The translations under genes were made by a program, and so were the position numbers. Source: Mytilus galloprovincialis (taxonomy: Eukaryota > Mollusca > Bivalvia > Mytilida > Mytilidae). Taken from it: DNA of 64,000 bases. The stretch lies in assembly GCF_965363235.1 (NCBI RefSeq), contig NC_134838.1:5213001-5277000 (forward strand). The letters run 5' to 3'. The notes under the pieces were generated by a model. It was not told the origin of the DNA and did not search any database. It was given only the letters and a program-made list of their open reading frames with translations. Shown here one piece after another: positions 46,501-56,700 of this stretch (its first letter is position 1; each line of letters opens with the position of its first letter).

Positions 46501-48662
46501 AACATTTAATGAAAAAAAGGCATTTATTTTATATTTTCAGCATGGAAAATTTTCTATTTACGGCTTATGATTTTATACTTTTAGTATATAAAAATGTTAT
46601 AAGAGTAAATTTAGTTTGATGATGCATGTCAAATCTGTCTGATTTTAGGAAACATTCACACCAGTGAAATATTTTTCAATAGACCGAGTGTTCAGAAATG
46701 AAACGACTGATGCTACACATCTAGCAGAATTCCACCAGATTGAAGGGGTCGTAGCAGATTATGGATTAACATTAGGAAATCTAATGGGCATTATTGAAGA
46801 ATTCTTTAAAAAATTAAACATTACAAAATTACGTTTCAAACCAACCTATAATCCGTATACAGAGCCAAGTATGGAACTATTCAGTTACCATGAAGGTAAG
46901 AATGCTATCGGTATACAGGGGATTCACTTCCTGAAAAGAGGGCCTCGATGGCCAAGTTGTTTAAGTAGTTCTACTACTGTAATCACTAGTCAGTCAACAC
47001 AGAGGTTGGGAGTTCGAACCCCGCTCGTGCGGATGCACTCAACTACAATCTTAATTGACTTGGATTGTCAGTTTTCCTATCAACGGTCATTGGTTTTCTC
47101 TGAGCACTCCAGCTCCCTCAACCAATAAAAACAGGCCGCCACAAAATAGCTTAAAAGTGGCAATTAAAACTGGTGTTAAAACACCAACAATCAATCTTAT
47201 TAATCAGGGTTCTGATCTGAGTAGATTGAGGAAATTGTTTTTTTCTTTGATTTTGTGGTTTTGACAATACACAAGCTAGCCAGTTGGAAATTACTATTTT
47301 ATCTAGATTATTTGTTCCCCTATACACACAAAATCTTTAAAAAAAAAATGGTACCTCATAGATGAAATGAATTCACAATATATTATTAGTCCTCTATTTT
47401 AGATATATTAATGTAAATTTTATTTAATACTATGATAAAAGCAGAATAATGTATAATAGTTACTTTTGAAAACAAAGTGAACTCTTGATTGTAAAGATAT
47501 TTTACATTTAGACAGTCCAATATTTTGAAGTTCTAGAAAATTTAGTTATACTTATTTTGATGCTGACAGTCAAGTGCATGGTTAGTAAAACTTTGTATTT
47601 TAAGAATGCATATATATATAGTAGATTTAAAGAGACTTGAATTTTTATTGATAGGTTTGAAGAAGTGGGTTGAAATAGGAAATTCAGGAATCTTCCGACC
47701 AGAAATGTTGTTACCTATGGGGCTACCTGAGGGTGTGTCTGTGATAGCATGGGGACTCTCATTGGAAAGGTAAGGACACTACTAAAGTTATCTTTAGTTA
47801 CAGCTGATTGCATTGAATGTGTAGGTAAAGGTAATATCTTTTGTTAGCTTGCTTGCTAGTTGAACCATGAAGTCATTATAAGGTTTGGTTTACTACCATC
47901 CTTTCAATGTAGTCTAGTCCTACAGTCAGATAGATTGGTTAAATGTCTGACTAGTCTACTCTTAAAGGAGAGTAGTTTACCTAACCTTATAATGACTTCA
48001 CAGTTCAGCTAGGAAGCTAACCAAAGATATTACCTTTACCTACACACTCAATGCAATCAGCTGTAACTTATATAAAAATTAGAAATAGATGCGGTGTTAA
48101 AGTCATTGAGATAGCCAAAACAACAGAAAATACATGAAAATATCTTGATGTCATATTTATATAAGTTGATATAAAATAAATTATCTGGTTCTCAGATACC
48201 ACTGCATCGGAAAAAAAATAACTTGAAAAATTATGAACTGATAATTCTACACATTTTAACTGAGCTGTTGATGATTTTAATGAAGAAATAAAGATATAGC
48301 AAACCAGTCAATTTAAGTAGATTTTGCAACATCTTCAATTTAAGGGAAAAATTTAAGCAATGATTCTAAAATGCTTTTGAAATCTCGCAGGTCTTAGAAA
48401 TGATTTTTTGGGCTAAATAGACAGGTTGACATGGTTGTAGGTTGAAAACAAGATGTTTGTAGAGAACTGAATTTTACTATGACTCTTGTATCAAAAATTA
48501 AACTATATCACTAGGCCACTGTATCAATTAATAACGTTTTTCTTTTTTTTCAGACCCACCATGATAAAATATAAGATCGATGACATCAGAACATTAATAG
48601 GACCTAAAGTAGATCTTCAAATGGTTTATGATAATCCAATTTGTCGAGTAGAGAAACATTAA
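34535..48662 (+). CDS. FARSA: Cytosolic phenylalanine-tRNA ligase alpha subunit (12 exons, complete)
   Basis: Exons: 34535-34675, 38199-38336, 39379-39480, 39861-39979, 42081-42173, 43086-43214, 43647-43762, 45062-45152, 45450-45549, 46649-46895, 47655-47769, 48554-48662; 1500 bases, 499 residues, against 508 in human. It charges tRNA-Phe as an alpha2-beta2 enzyme with FARSB. The N-terminal winged-helix region has [14 protein letters not shown] and [10 protein letters not shown]; the class II catalytic core has [39 protein letters not shown], motif 2 [38 protein letters not shown] and motif 3 GLSLERP, ending [10 protein letters not shown]. Start at 34535 was chosen because it has A at -3 and G at +4 and matches the family (MAETLAEV); an in-frame ATG at 34523 would add four residues. 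Introns hold a PLE remnant, a SINE, fold-backs and two tandem arrays in intron 7. Exon 7's 3' end is amplified. Confidence 0.95.
38395..38500 (+). repeat. Truncated interspersed repeat in FARSA intron 2
   Basis: About 105 bases of the GAGGTGGCAATGAGACA type with ACACAGAGCCTTG at its 3' side, matching the 10378 subfamily. Confidence 0.6.
39068..39318 (+). repeat. 80-bp tandem repeat, three copies, FARSA intron 2
   Basis: Units start at 39068, 39148 and 39228 with CAAGACAAGGGACCTCAATA. They are nearly identical, so the expansion is recent. The last copy ends about 60 bases upstream of exon 3 and does not include exon sequence. Confidence 0.9.
40150..41703. mobile_element. 1.55-kb block with inverted ends enclosing a retroelement remnant
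   Basis: ATTAAAATTAATTGATAGAT followed by TTTCATCC at 40154-40182 is inverted at about 41672-41702 (GGATGAAAATCTACTAATTA). Both ends also carry a CCTCCC-CCGCCCC-like block. Between them lie AT-rich sequence and a piece of reverse transcriptase (41040-41250). It sits in FARSA intron 4. Confidence 0.5.
41020..41450 (+). mobile_element. Degraded Penelope-like retroelement 3' remnant
   Basis: An open stretch reads [16 protein letters not shown] and SSLKQFYG, the C-terminal side of the reverse transcriptase seen also at 52.9-53.1 kb. Its tail, CTTACCCTTCCGGAGCACC at 41382, is shared with 53260. It is a 5'-truncated, broken copy. Confidence 0.65.
42430..42560 (+). repeat. Truncated bivalve interspersed repeat, FARSA intron 5
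   Basis: GATGTGGTATAATTGGCAATG through CAGCCTTCAACAATGAAC; matches the first third of 4330-4720. Confidence 0.65.
42690..43010 (+). repeat. Interspersed repeat ending TGTACTATGGACAAATTCTTG
   Basis: Shares GTCAAGGTTGTTTTTGATGA, TTCCCTATGATATGATCTTT and GGGCATCTGTGTACTATGG with 52436-52640 plus 53446-53525, where the same repeat is split by an insertion. It lies in FARSA intron 5. Confidence 0.7.
43723..44185 (+). repeat. Tandem array of FARSA exon 7 end plus donor, six copies
   Basis: Copies start at 43723 (the real exon), 43793, 43865, 43935, 44011 and 44109. Each has about 40 exon bases (CATCCTGCTAGAGACGCCC to TTTGTATCAG), a donor-like GTAAACTT and a CA-rich intron piece. Copies 1-3 keep GTAAAC; copy 4 has ATAGTC; copy 5 GTAATC; copy 6 lacks the preceding AG. 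Reading through the first donor meets TAG in the second copy. The 73-86 codon frames across this stretch come from the array. Confidence 0.92.
44551..44997 (+). repeat. 30-bp minisatellite, about 15 copies, FARSA intron 7
   Basis: The unit is close to AAAGCCTTTTAAAATGGTTA followed by TGTCGTGAGC. Copies vary by a C/A swap in GTCGTG/GTAGTG and by one-base changes in the A/T run. It ends 64 bases before exon 8. Confidence 0.95.
45690..45960 (+). repeat. Bivalve interspersed repeat (two partial copies), FARSA intron 9
   Basis: A first piece at 45690-45750 (AACAAACCATCAAACGACAACC) is followed by a longer one at 45750-45960 containing TTCAACAATGAGCATAGTCC and CTGAATTACAGGCTTTGGAC. Confidence 0.6.
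46064..46200 (+). repeat. Interspersed repeat (AATGTGTCAAAGAGACAACA), FARSA intron 9
   Basis: Second copy of the family at 13805-13935, here extended by GCCACCAATGGGTCTTTAAT and GAGCTTCAGCTGGCCCCTAAA. Confidence 0.65.
46936..47200 (+). mobile_element. tRNA-derived SINE in FARSA intron 10
   Basis: Starts GGGCCTCGATGGCCAAGTTG (box A region) with box B GGGAGTTCGAACCCCGC about 50 bases on. It is followed by a conserved-looking central part (GTCAGTTTTCCTATCAACGG, ACTCCAGCTCCCTCAACCAA) and a TTAAAACACCAACAATCAAT tail. This matches my memory of mollusc SINEs with a shared central domain. It begins 40 bases after the FARSA exon 10 donor. The 154-codon frame at 46664 runs from exon 10 into this SINE and is not a real gene model. 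Confidence 0.75.
47793..48069. mobile_element. Fold-back element (~120-bp arms) in FARSA intron 11
   Basis: AGTTACAGCTGATTGCATTG at 47798 is inverted as CAATGCAATCAGCTGTAACT at 48050; the arms continue through GGTAAAGGTAATATC and AAGTCATTATAAGGTT. The whole 277-bp unit is close to one hairpin. It starts 24 bases after the exon 11 donor. Confidence 0.8.
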
Positions 48663-49263
48663 TGTACGATTAGTTTTATATTAATTTATTAGCTCGAAAT
48701 GAATAATGTGATAGCAAATTCAGACCAGTTCAGTACCTATGTAACCAGGTAATAAAAAAATGGCAGAAATAATACACAGAAAGTTTTTAGTGTAATTTGT
48801 CAGTCTTCTTTGGTATTGATGTCTTTTCGATATCCATTGTAATTATTTGTGCTAGCAACTGTAATCGGCTTACTGATTTATTGTTTTGAATACAGGATTA
48901 ATATTTGGCTACTTTATCTAAAGAAGAAATGCATTATATTTAATTGTGAATGATGTACGTCACCTTTTTCGTGACAAGAGTTATAATCATATGCCATAAT
49001 TGCATCTTGCAAAAAAGAGTGAGATGAAGAATTTTCCTCTTATCATATAAAATATGAACTAAAAATTACAACCCTCCTAAAAAGCAACTAAAATACATGT
49101 TATCCTACTTGGTACATCAATATCAGTTTTATCTGGTGCCAATGTTTTCTAATGCAGTTAAAAATCTGTGGTCTTATAAAGTAGCACCGTAAAACCATCG
49201 ATAAATTCTGTAATGAGAGATCTTGAAATGAAATGTATTTGGTTTCTATATTATGAATGTATG

Positions 49264-49269
49264 AATAAA
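49264..49269 (+). promoter_or_regulatory. Candidate poly(A) signal of FARSA
   Basis: AATAAA about 600 bases after the stop codon, followed within 25 bases by a TGTGATGTTTCTTG stretch. An earlier AATAAA at about 48752 is an alternative. Confidence 0.4.
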
Positions 49270-49299
49270 AGTTGTGCAATATCATTGTGATGTTTCTTG

Positions 49300-50790
49300 T
49301 TACTTTAAACAGCTTTTTATAAGAAAGTTAAATTATGTTAATGAATGGAACATTATAATTATTGGTTCATCATTGACAGACATAATGAAAGCAGGTATAG
49401 CTTTGTCTGTCGATACCTCTGTTCTTACAAACAAGTGGCGATAAAGTATGTAGACCTTGTTGGCATATGATACAGAAGCAAGGGCAGATAATAAAATTTA
49501 AGGCACATGAAGACTGCATACTTGGCTATCATCAATAAATTTGCACATGACAGTTATTGGTTTAATATCTTTTATATCTATTTAATAATTAAATGTAGGA
49601 CAGGAAAAGCTGCACCATGAAGTTGTAAAGAGAATACACAGCAATGTAATTGAGCACTTAAAAAATAAAATAAGATTTCAAGGACTTAAAAATTAAGTTT
49701 TCTAGTTCAAGCTCAAATTCTAGCTGTCAAAGTTATGTTATTTTTTCAGAAACAAATATTAAATTTTGTGTTTATGCATGAATCATAACAATTTCAAGCT
49801 GATTTTGACTCAGTGTAAAAAAAGAGATCAGAGATCTTTTCTGTTTTGTATGTTCTTAAAAGGTTATTACAAGAATTAAACACTGGTTCTTTGACAAAGC
49901 ACTGACTCAAAGCATTATATTTAGCATGCTGTTGAGATATTCCTGATTCTGTTTCAAAGCTTACATCTCAGCCATATTTTATCTACTATAAAGTCACCAT
50001 GTGAGCTTTTGTAATCACTTGGCATCCTTCAGTTGTCTAACTAGTTATCAAAGGTACCAGGATTATAATTTTATACGCCAGATATCAATTCATCTACATA
50101 AGACTCATCAGTGACGCTCAGCTCAAAACAGTTTAAAAGCCAAATAAGTTCAAAGTTGAAGAGTATTGAGGACTGAAAATTCCAAAAAGTTGTGCCAAAT
50201 ATGGCTACAGTAATCTACACCTGGGATAAGAAAATCCTTAATTTTTCAAAAAATTTAAAAGTTTTGTAAACAGGAAATATTTTTAAAAAATGCTCTTCTC
50301 TGAAATTACTAGACTATTTGTAACCAAACTTTTCACTGGATAAAGCTAAGGGTATCTACTATCAAATGTGTAGCCAGGGATTTGATCCATCACCAAACAT
50401 GGCCACTGTTATAGAACAATGGGGAAATACTGCTTTTGGCAAATATATATAAAAATAAAATCAGTTAGAGAAAATCTTGCATGGATAAAAATCATCATGA
50501 GGTCCAGGTATATCCTCTGTTGAATTATCAGAAAAAGTTGGACATTTCATTTAGGAGTTATTTCACCTGAAATGTCAGTTTTTGCCAATTTCAAAGTTTG
50601 AGGCTTATATGTCAAAAACTAGAGCAGTTCCAGCAAATCTGACCCGGAATTTATCTGCAGTTCAAGGTCTATTTCCTAAAATTTCAGAAAATTCAGTCAA
50701 CTTTTATGGAGTTATTGCCCCTGAAATATTAAATTACAAATTTTAAAGTATTTTCATGAAAAAAGATAACTAGCTTGCAAGAAATTTTAT
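49300..50790. repeat. No gene; diverged interspersed repeats
   Basis: From about 50040 the sequence has repeat-like blocks (CAGATATCAATTCATCTAC, GAAAATTCCAAAAAGTTGTG, ATAAAACTCCTTGCAT-like runs). From about 50280 it resembles a distant member of the 53.7-kb array family (TTTGTAACCAAACTTTTCACT, GGAGTTATTGCCCCTGAAAT). Before 50040 nothing is recognised. Confidence 0.45.
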
Positions 50791-50794
50791 ACCT

Positions 50795-50905
50795 TATAAA
50801 TAAATGCGGTTCCTTCAACCAACATACGTAATAAATCTCAAGACTTAATTATAAATAAATGCGGTTCCTTCAACCAACATACGTAATAAATCTCAAGACT
50901 TTACA
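50795..50905 (+). repeat. ~55-bp direct repeat, two copies
   Basis: ATAAATGCGGTTCCTTCAAC followed by CAACATACGTAATAAATC occurs twice, about 55 bases apart. It lies just beyond the 3' end of the minus-strand retroelement at 51030 and may be part of that element's tail. Confidence 0.8.
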
Positions 50906-52010
50906 CCGTTTTTTTATAAATTTCATTTAATGAAAGCTAGTTGCCTATAATTAAAATAATTACTAACAGTGTTTCGGGATTTTTTGCTTATACTATTAAA
51001 GCATGGGTCCCTTTTCAAAAGTCTCCCAACTATTTCCTTGATTTAGCAAGGTATTCTTTGATATTTTTGTTACGTTTATACGCTATGATAGGCACCTGGG
51101 TGAAGATTTCACTACATTGTTTGTCTTTTTGTAGATTGCTCCAATGTTTTCTTATAACCTTACTAAGGTTTTTTACCATTGGATTATATTTAGTAATGAG
51201 AGTGAGTGGGACATTCTTTGTCCTATCGGCCTTCAATAAGGTTGTTTTTCTGCTTGTGGTATCTTTAACGTTTCTAATAACATTCTCTGTTTTATTTTTA
51301 CAAAATCCTCTTTCAACTAACTTATCTTGTAAGTTAGTTAAATGTCTATCTAACTCATTGATGTCACTATTATTTCTAATATGACGTATAGATTCACACA
51401 CTGTAATACTTGTGAATGTGTGTTTCGGATGTGCACTAGTGATTGGTAAATATTGATACGTTTCAGTTTTTTTAATATGTGATTTAACATCAAGGATGTT
51501 ATTATGGAATCTTTCACCTTTGTACACTTCGGTATCTAAATAGGTCATACTAGAACTAGACACCTCAAATGTGAATTTAAGTAGAGGGTCAATTTTGTTC
51601 ACTATGTTAAAGAAATCTTCAACCTGTTTTAATGTGCCTGTAAAGACCATAAAACCATCATCTCTGTATTGACAGTGTAATTTTATGTTTTCTCTCCATT
51701 GGAACTTATCTAAAATATTTATTAATAGTACAGACAGATGTAAATCTGTGCATGTCGGAGAAAATATGCCACCCATAGGCGCTCCTATAATTTGTTTGTA
51801 TAATTGTCCATTGAATTCAAATTCATTGTTTCTTAGTACTAATTTAACAAATGCCGTTAAATCTTTTTTGTTGGGAATTTTTAAAGTATATTCTTGTGTG
51901 TCAATTGATTCTAATGCATTGATAATTGTTTCTTCTAAGTTATCAATGTTCATATTTGTGTACATTAGTGTCCATAATAATAGATCTTCAAATTAGTCTG
52001 CTTGGCAGAA
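50906..52010 (-). mobile_element. Penelope-like retroelement fragment with a 311-codon reverse transcriptase frame
   Basis: The minus-strand frame 51030-51965 reads, in order, YTNMNIDNLEETI, QIIGAPMGGIFSPTCTDLHL (fingers/palm), CQYRDDGFMVF (catalytic YxDD box), MTYLDTEVYKG, YLPITSAHPKHTF, SIRHIRNNSD and a basic AYKRNKNIKEYLAKSRK end. These match the palm and thumb order of Penelope-like reverse transcriptases. The N-terminal part is missing and no GIY-YIG nuclease is seen downstream, so it is 5'-truncated and probably not autonomous. The open frame is long and uninterrupted, so the copy is not very old. Confidence 0.75.
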
Positions 52011-52435
52011 ATTGTCAAATGGCCTCTTATAGGAGTTATATCCATTCAAAGACCTATTTAACTCATTTTGTTGTAAACTTTAAAAAAAAAAAAAAATCTT
52101 ATGAACTACTGGGCAAAATGTAACAAACTTTACCTGGATGTTCCTTATAATATCTACTTTAAAAATTGAATCAGGGGATTTAATTCAGAGCTCTTGAATA
52201 AAATGAAACATAGAGGAAATGTTTTGTTTGGTATAGAACCAGTCTAGGATTGGCATAGGGAAGCAATTTGTTTAAAAAGTGTAATAACAGAATCAAATCG
52301 GTAATTAGCAAATGGTCTATTGGTCAGCATGTCAGTGTCTATCTCCTGCAAAATTTTAAGAAAAATCAGCCAATTTGGTTTTATTGCGACGGAAATTTCA
52401 ATTTTTTTTAAGACATAATTTACTCATTGAGTGGT
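52011..52435. other. No gene recognised
   Basis: AT-rich stretch with an A14 run at about 52081; it may hold further, unrecognisable parts of the neighbouring retroelement. Confidence 0.3.
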
Positions 52436-53525
52436 ATTATGATGCCCCACTTAGGGGCATTTTATTTTTTAGTCTGTGCGTATGTTCCTCTGTGTTCTTT
52501 TGGCAATCTGTCTGTCCCACTTCTGTTAAAGTTTGTAGTCAAGGTAGTTTTTGATGAAGTTGAAGTCCAATTAAACTTGAAACTTAAGTCACCTGTTCCC
52601 TATGATATGATCTTTCTTATTTTAATGCCAAATTAATTTTGACCCATATTTTATGGAGATAAGATAAAAAGTTAGCAATATCCTTTAAATTTACTCTCTG
52701 CTATATAGATGATGTTCTCTCACTAAATAATTCAAAATTTGGTGACTATGTTGAACAAATCTATCCCATCGAACTAGAGATAAAGGATACTACAGATACA
52801 GTTAATTCTGCCTCATAGCTTGACTTATATCTAGAGGTTGGTTGAAAAAACAAAACTTACGACAAAAGAGATGATTTCAGCAATTGTGAACTTTCCATTT
52901 CTATGTAGCAATATTCCAGCAGTCCTGCATATGAAGTATATATCTCCCAATTGATATGATATTCCTGGGCATGTATTTCCTATCATGATTTTCTTGATAG
53001 AGGGTTGCTGCGCACAAGAAAGTTATTGAACCAAGAATTCCAAATGTTGAAGTTGAAATCATCCCTTCGTAAATTGTACGGACACCATTACAAGTTGGTT
53101 TACCGTTGTGGAATAACTGTTTCACAGATGATAGAGGATATGTTCCTTATGTCGTAACTACAATCCCCTTCCCATTTCACGATTGTGACCTACAGTATTA
53201 TATTATTTACCAGATTTGAATAACATGAGCAACATGACAGGTGCCACATGTGGAGAAGGATTTGCTTACCCTTCCGGAGCACCAGAGATCACCCCCAGTT
53301 TTTGGAGGGGTTCATGTTGATTAGTCTTAAGTTTTCTATGTTGTGTCTTGTGTACTATTATTTGTCTTTATCTTTTTCAGTCATGGTATTGTCAGTTTGT
53401 TTTCATTCTATGAGTTTGACTGTCCCTTTGGTTTCTTTCCCCCTCTCTTTTATGGTCCACTGAACACAGAAAATAAAAGTACGAGTGGGGCATCTGTGTA
53501 CTATGGACACATTCTTGTATTGTAG
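52436..53525 (+). repeat. Interspersed repeat of the 42690 family, split by a retroelement
   Basis: The 5' part (52436-52640, TATGATGCCCCACTTAGGGG to ATTTTAATGCC) and 3' part (53446-53525, GTCCACTGAACACAGAAAAT to ACATTCTTGTAT) are contiguous in the copy at 42690-43010. About 800 bases of retroelement lie between them here, showing nested insertion. Confidence 0.65.
52650..53440 (+). mobile_element. Degraded Penelope-like retroelement 3' remnant, nested
   Basis: Translated pieces include CYIDDVLSLNNSKFGDYVEQ, IYPIELEIKDTTDTVNSAS, AYEVYISQLI and SSLRKLYG, then the shared tail CTTACCCTTCCGGAGCACC at 53267. It is the same family as 41020-41450, broken several times. It inserted into the repeat at 52436-53525. 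Confidence 0.7.
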
Positions 53526-53721
53526 AAACTTTAAATTTCTATATATGCAAAAGTGTTTAGCAAAATAAGATATTCTATATATCAAATCAACTTTGGCAAA
53601 GCTGTCAATTGACCCATAATAGGAGTAAAATTGATTTAATTTATAATACTAAACAACTTGTTGCATTGAAGGAAAAAATAAATATCAAAATGGCAGAGTG
53701 ATCAGGCTCTTCTTGCCCTTT

Positions 53722-56700
53722 TTAGCTCACCTGGCCCGAAGGGCCAAGTGAGCTATTCCCATCACTTTGCGTCCGGTGTCCGTCGTCGTCGTCCGTCGTC
53801 GTTAACTTTTACAAAAATCTTCTCCTCTGAAACTACTGGGCCAAATCAAACCAAACTTGGCCACAATCATCATTGGGGTATCTAGTTTAAAAAATTGTGT
53901 GGCGTGACCCGGCCAACCAACCAAGATGGCCGCCACGGCTAAAAATAGAACATAGGGGTAAAATGCAGTTTTTGGCTTATAACTCAAAAACCAAAGCATT
54001 TAGAGCAAATCTGACATGGGGTAAAAATGTTTATCAGGTCAAGATCTATCTGCCCTGAAATTTTCAGATGAATCGGTCAATCGGTTGTTGGGTTGCTGCC
54101 CCTGAATTGGTAATTTTGAGGAAATTTTGCTGTTTTTGGTTATTATCTTGAATATTATTATAGATAGAGATAAATTGTAAACAGCAATAATGTTCAGCAA
54201 AGTAAGATCTACAAATAAGTCACATGACCAAAATGGTCAGTTGACCCGTTTAGGAGTTATTGCCCTTTATAGTCAATTTTTAACCATTTTTCGTAAATTA
54301 AAGTAATCTTTTACAAAAATCTTCTCCTCTGAAACTACTGGGCCAAATTAATCCAAACTTGGCCACAATCATCTTTGGGGTATCTAGTTTAAAAAATGTG
54401 TGGCGTGACCTGGTCAACCAACCAAGATGGCCGCCACCGCTAAAAATAGAACATAGGGGTAAAATGCAGTTTTTGGCTTATAACTCAAAAACCAAAGCAT
54501 TTTGAGGAAATCTGACATGGGATAAAAATGTTTATCAGGTCAAGATCTATCTGCCCTGAAATTTTCAGATGAATCGCAGTGATATTGTTTGCCTCAAATA
54601 ACAGCCGAAATTCGGCCTTTTCCCCTAGAGAAAATTCCCAATTACTAAAAAAAATGGCTTAAAATTCCTCCCAAAAGGGTCTACATTTTCCCCCAAACAG
54701 TGATGGCATTGGTAGTAATGTTTGTAAATATCGTATTCATGTTATTATTTTGATATTATAAAGCACTTTAGAGATCCGGTTTTCTGATCAGAATCATCAT
54801 GGTGTTTGTAACACAAGTGGTTTTTAATGCATTAAGTACCATCATTGCTTCTGTTTCTTTCCCCTCTCTGAAAAGTACCTTAAGGTTAAAAATGTCTGAC
54901 AACCAAAATAAAAATGAAAAAACAGTGCAAAAAAGACAGCAAAAAATCGGAGATGTGTTTAGAATAATATTTCCCAATTTCAATAAAAAATATGCATTTT
55001 ACCCAATAAAAAACGGTAGAGGTAGTTTTGAAAAAAGACAACAATATCACTGAATCGGTCAATCGGTTGTTGGGTTGCTGTCCCTGAATTGGTAATTTTG
55101 AGGAAATTTTGCTGTTTTTGGTTATTATCTTGAATATTATTATAGATAGAGATAAATTGTAAACAGCAATAATGTTCAGCAAAGTAAGATCTACAAATAA
55201 GTCAACATGACCAAAATGGTTAGTTGACCCGTTTAGGAGTTATTGCCCTTTATAGTCAATTTTTAACCATTTATTGTAAATTAAAGTAATCTTTTACAAA
55301 AATCTTCTCCTCTGAAACTACTGGGCCAAATTAATCCAAACTTGGCCACAATCATCTTTGGGGTATCTAGTTTAAAAAATGTGTGGCGTGACCTGGTCAA
55401 CCAACCAAGATGGCCGCCACAGCTAAAAATAGAACATAGGGGTAAAATGCAGTTTTTGGCTTATAACTCAAAAACCAAGGCATTTAGAGCAAATCTGACA
55501 TGGGGTAAAAATGTTTATCAGGTCAAGATCTATCTGCCCTGAAATTTTCAGATGAATCGGTCAATCGGTTGTTGGGTTGCTGCCCCTGAATTGGTAATTT
55601 TGAGGAAATTTTGCTGTTTTTGGTTATTATCTTGAATATTATTATAGATAGAGATAAATTGTAAACAGCAATAATGTTCAGCAAAGTAAGATCTACAAAT
55701 AAGTCACATGACCAAAATGGTCAGTTGACCCGTTTAGGAGTTATTGCCCTTTATAGTCAATTTTTAACCATTTTTCGTAAATTAAAGTAATCTTTTACAA
55801 AAATCTTCTCCTCTGAAACTACTGGGCCAAATTAATCCAAACTTGGCCACAATCATCTTTGGGGTATCTAGTTTAAAAAATGTGTGGCGTGACCTGGTCA
55901 ACCAACCAAGATGGCCGCCACTGCTAAAAATAGAACATAGGGGTAAAATGCAGTTTTTGGCTTATAACTCAAAAACCAAAGCATTTTGAGGAAATCTGAC
56001 ATGGGATAAAAATGTTTATCAGGTCAAGATCTATCTGCCCTGAAATTTTCAGATGAATCGGTCAATCGGTTGTTGGGTTGCTGTCCCTGAATTGGTAATT
56101 TTGAGGAAATTTTGCTGTTTTTGGTTATTATCTTGAATATTATTATAGATAGAGATAAATTGTAAACAGCAATAATGTTCAGCAAAGTAAGATCTACAAA
56201 TAAGTCAACATGACCAAAATGGTTAGTTGACCCGTTTAGGAGTTATTGCCCTTTATAGTCAATTTTTAACCATTTTTCGTAAATTAAAGTAATCTTTTAC
56301 AAAAATCTTCTCCTCTGAAACTACTGGGCCAAATTAATCCAAACTTGGCCACAATCATCTTTGGGGTATCTAGTTTAAAAAATGTGTGGCGTGACCTGGT
56401 CAACCAACCAAGATGGCCGCCACAGCTAAAAATAGAACATAGGGGTAAAATGCAGTTTTTGGCTTATTACTCAAAAACCAAAGCATTTTGAGGAAATCTG
56501 ACAGGGATAAAAATGTTTATCAGGTCAAGATCTATCTGCCCTGAAATTTTCAGATGAATCGGTCAATCGGTTGTTGGGTTGCTGCCCCTGAATTGTTAAT
56601 TTTGAGGAAATTTTGCTGTTTTTGGTTATTATCTTGAATATTATTATAGATAGAGATAAATTGTAAACAGCAATAATGTTCAGCAAAGTAAGATCTACAA

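Noticed and set aside
46936-47030. Possible true tRNA gene
   Set aside because: Box A and box B are present, but the arms do not pair as a full cloverleaf and a SINE body and tail follow.
46664-47128. 154-codon frame counted as a separate gene
   Set aside because: Its first part is FARSA exon 10; after the GTAAGA donor at 46896 it reads by chance through intron and a SINE.
50941-51384. 147-codon plus-strand frame rich in hydrophobic residues
   Set aside because: It is the antisense shadow of the Penelope-like reverse transcriptase frame.
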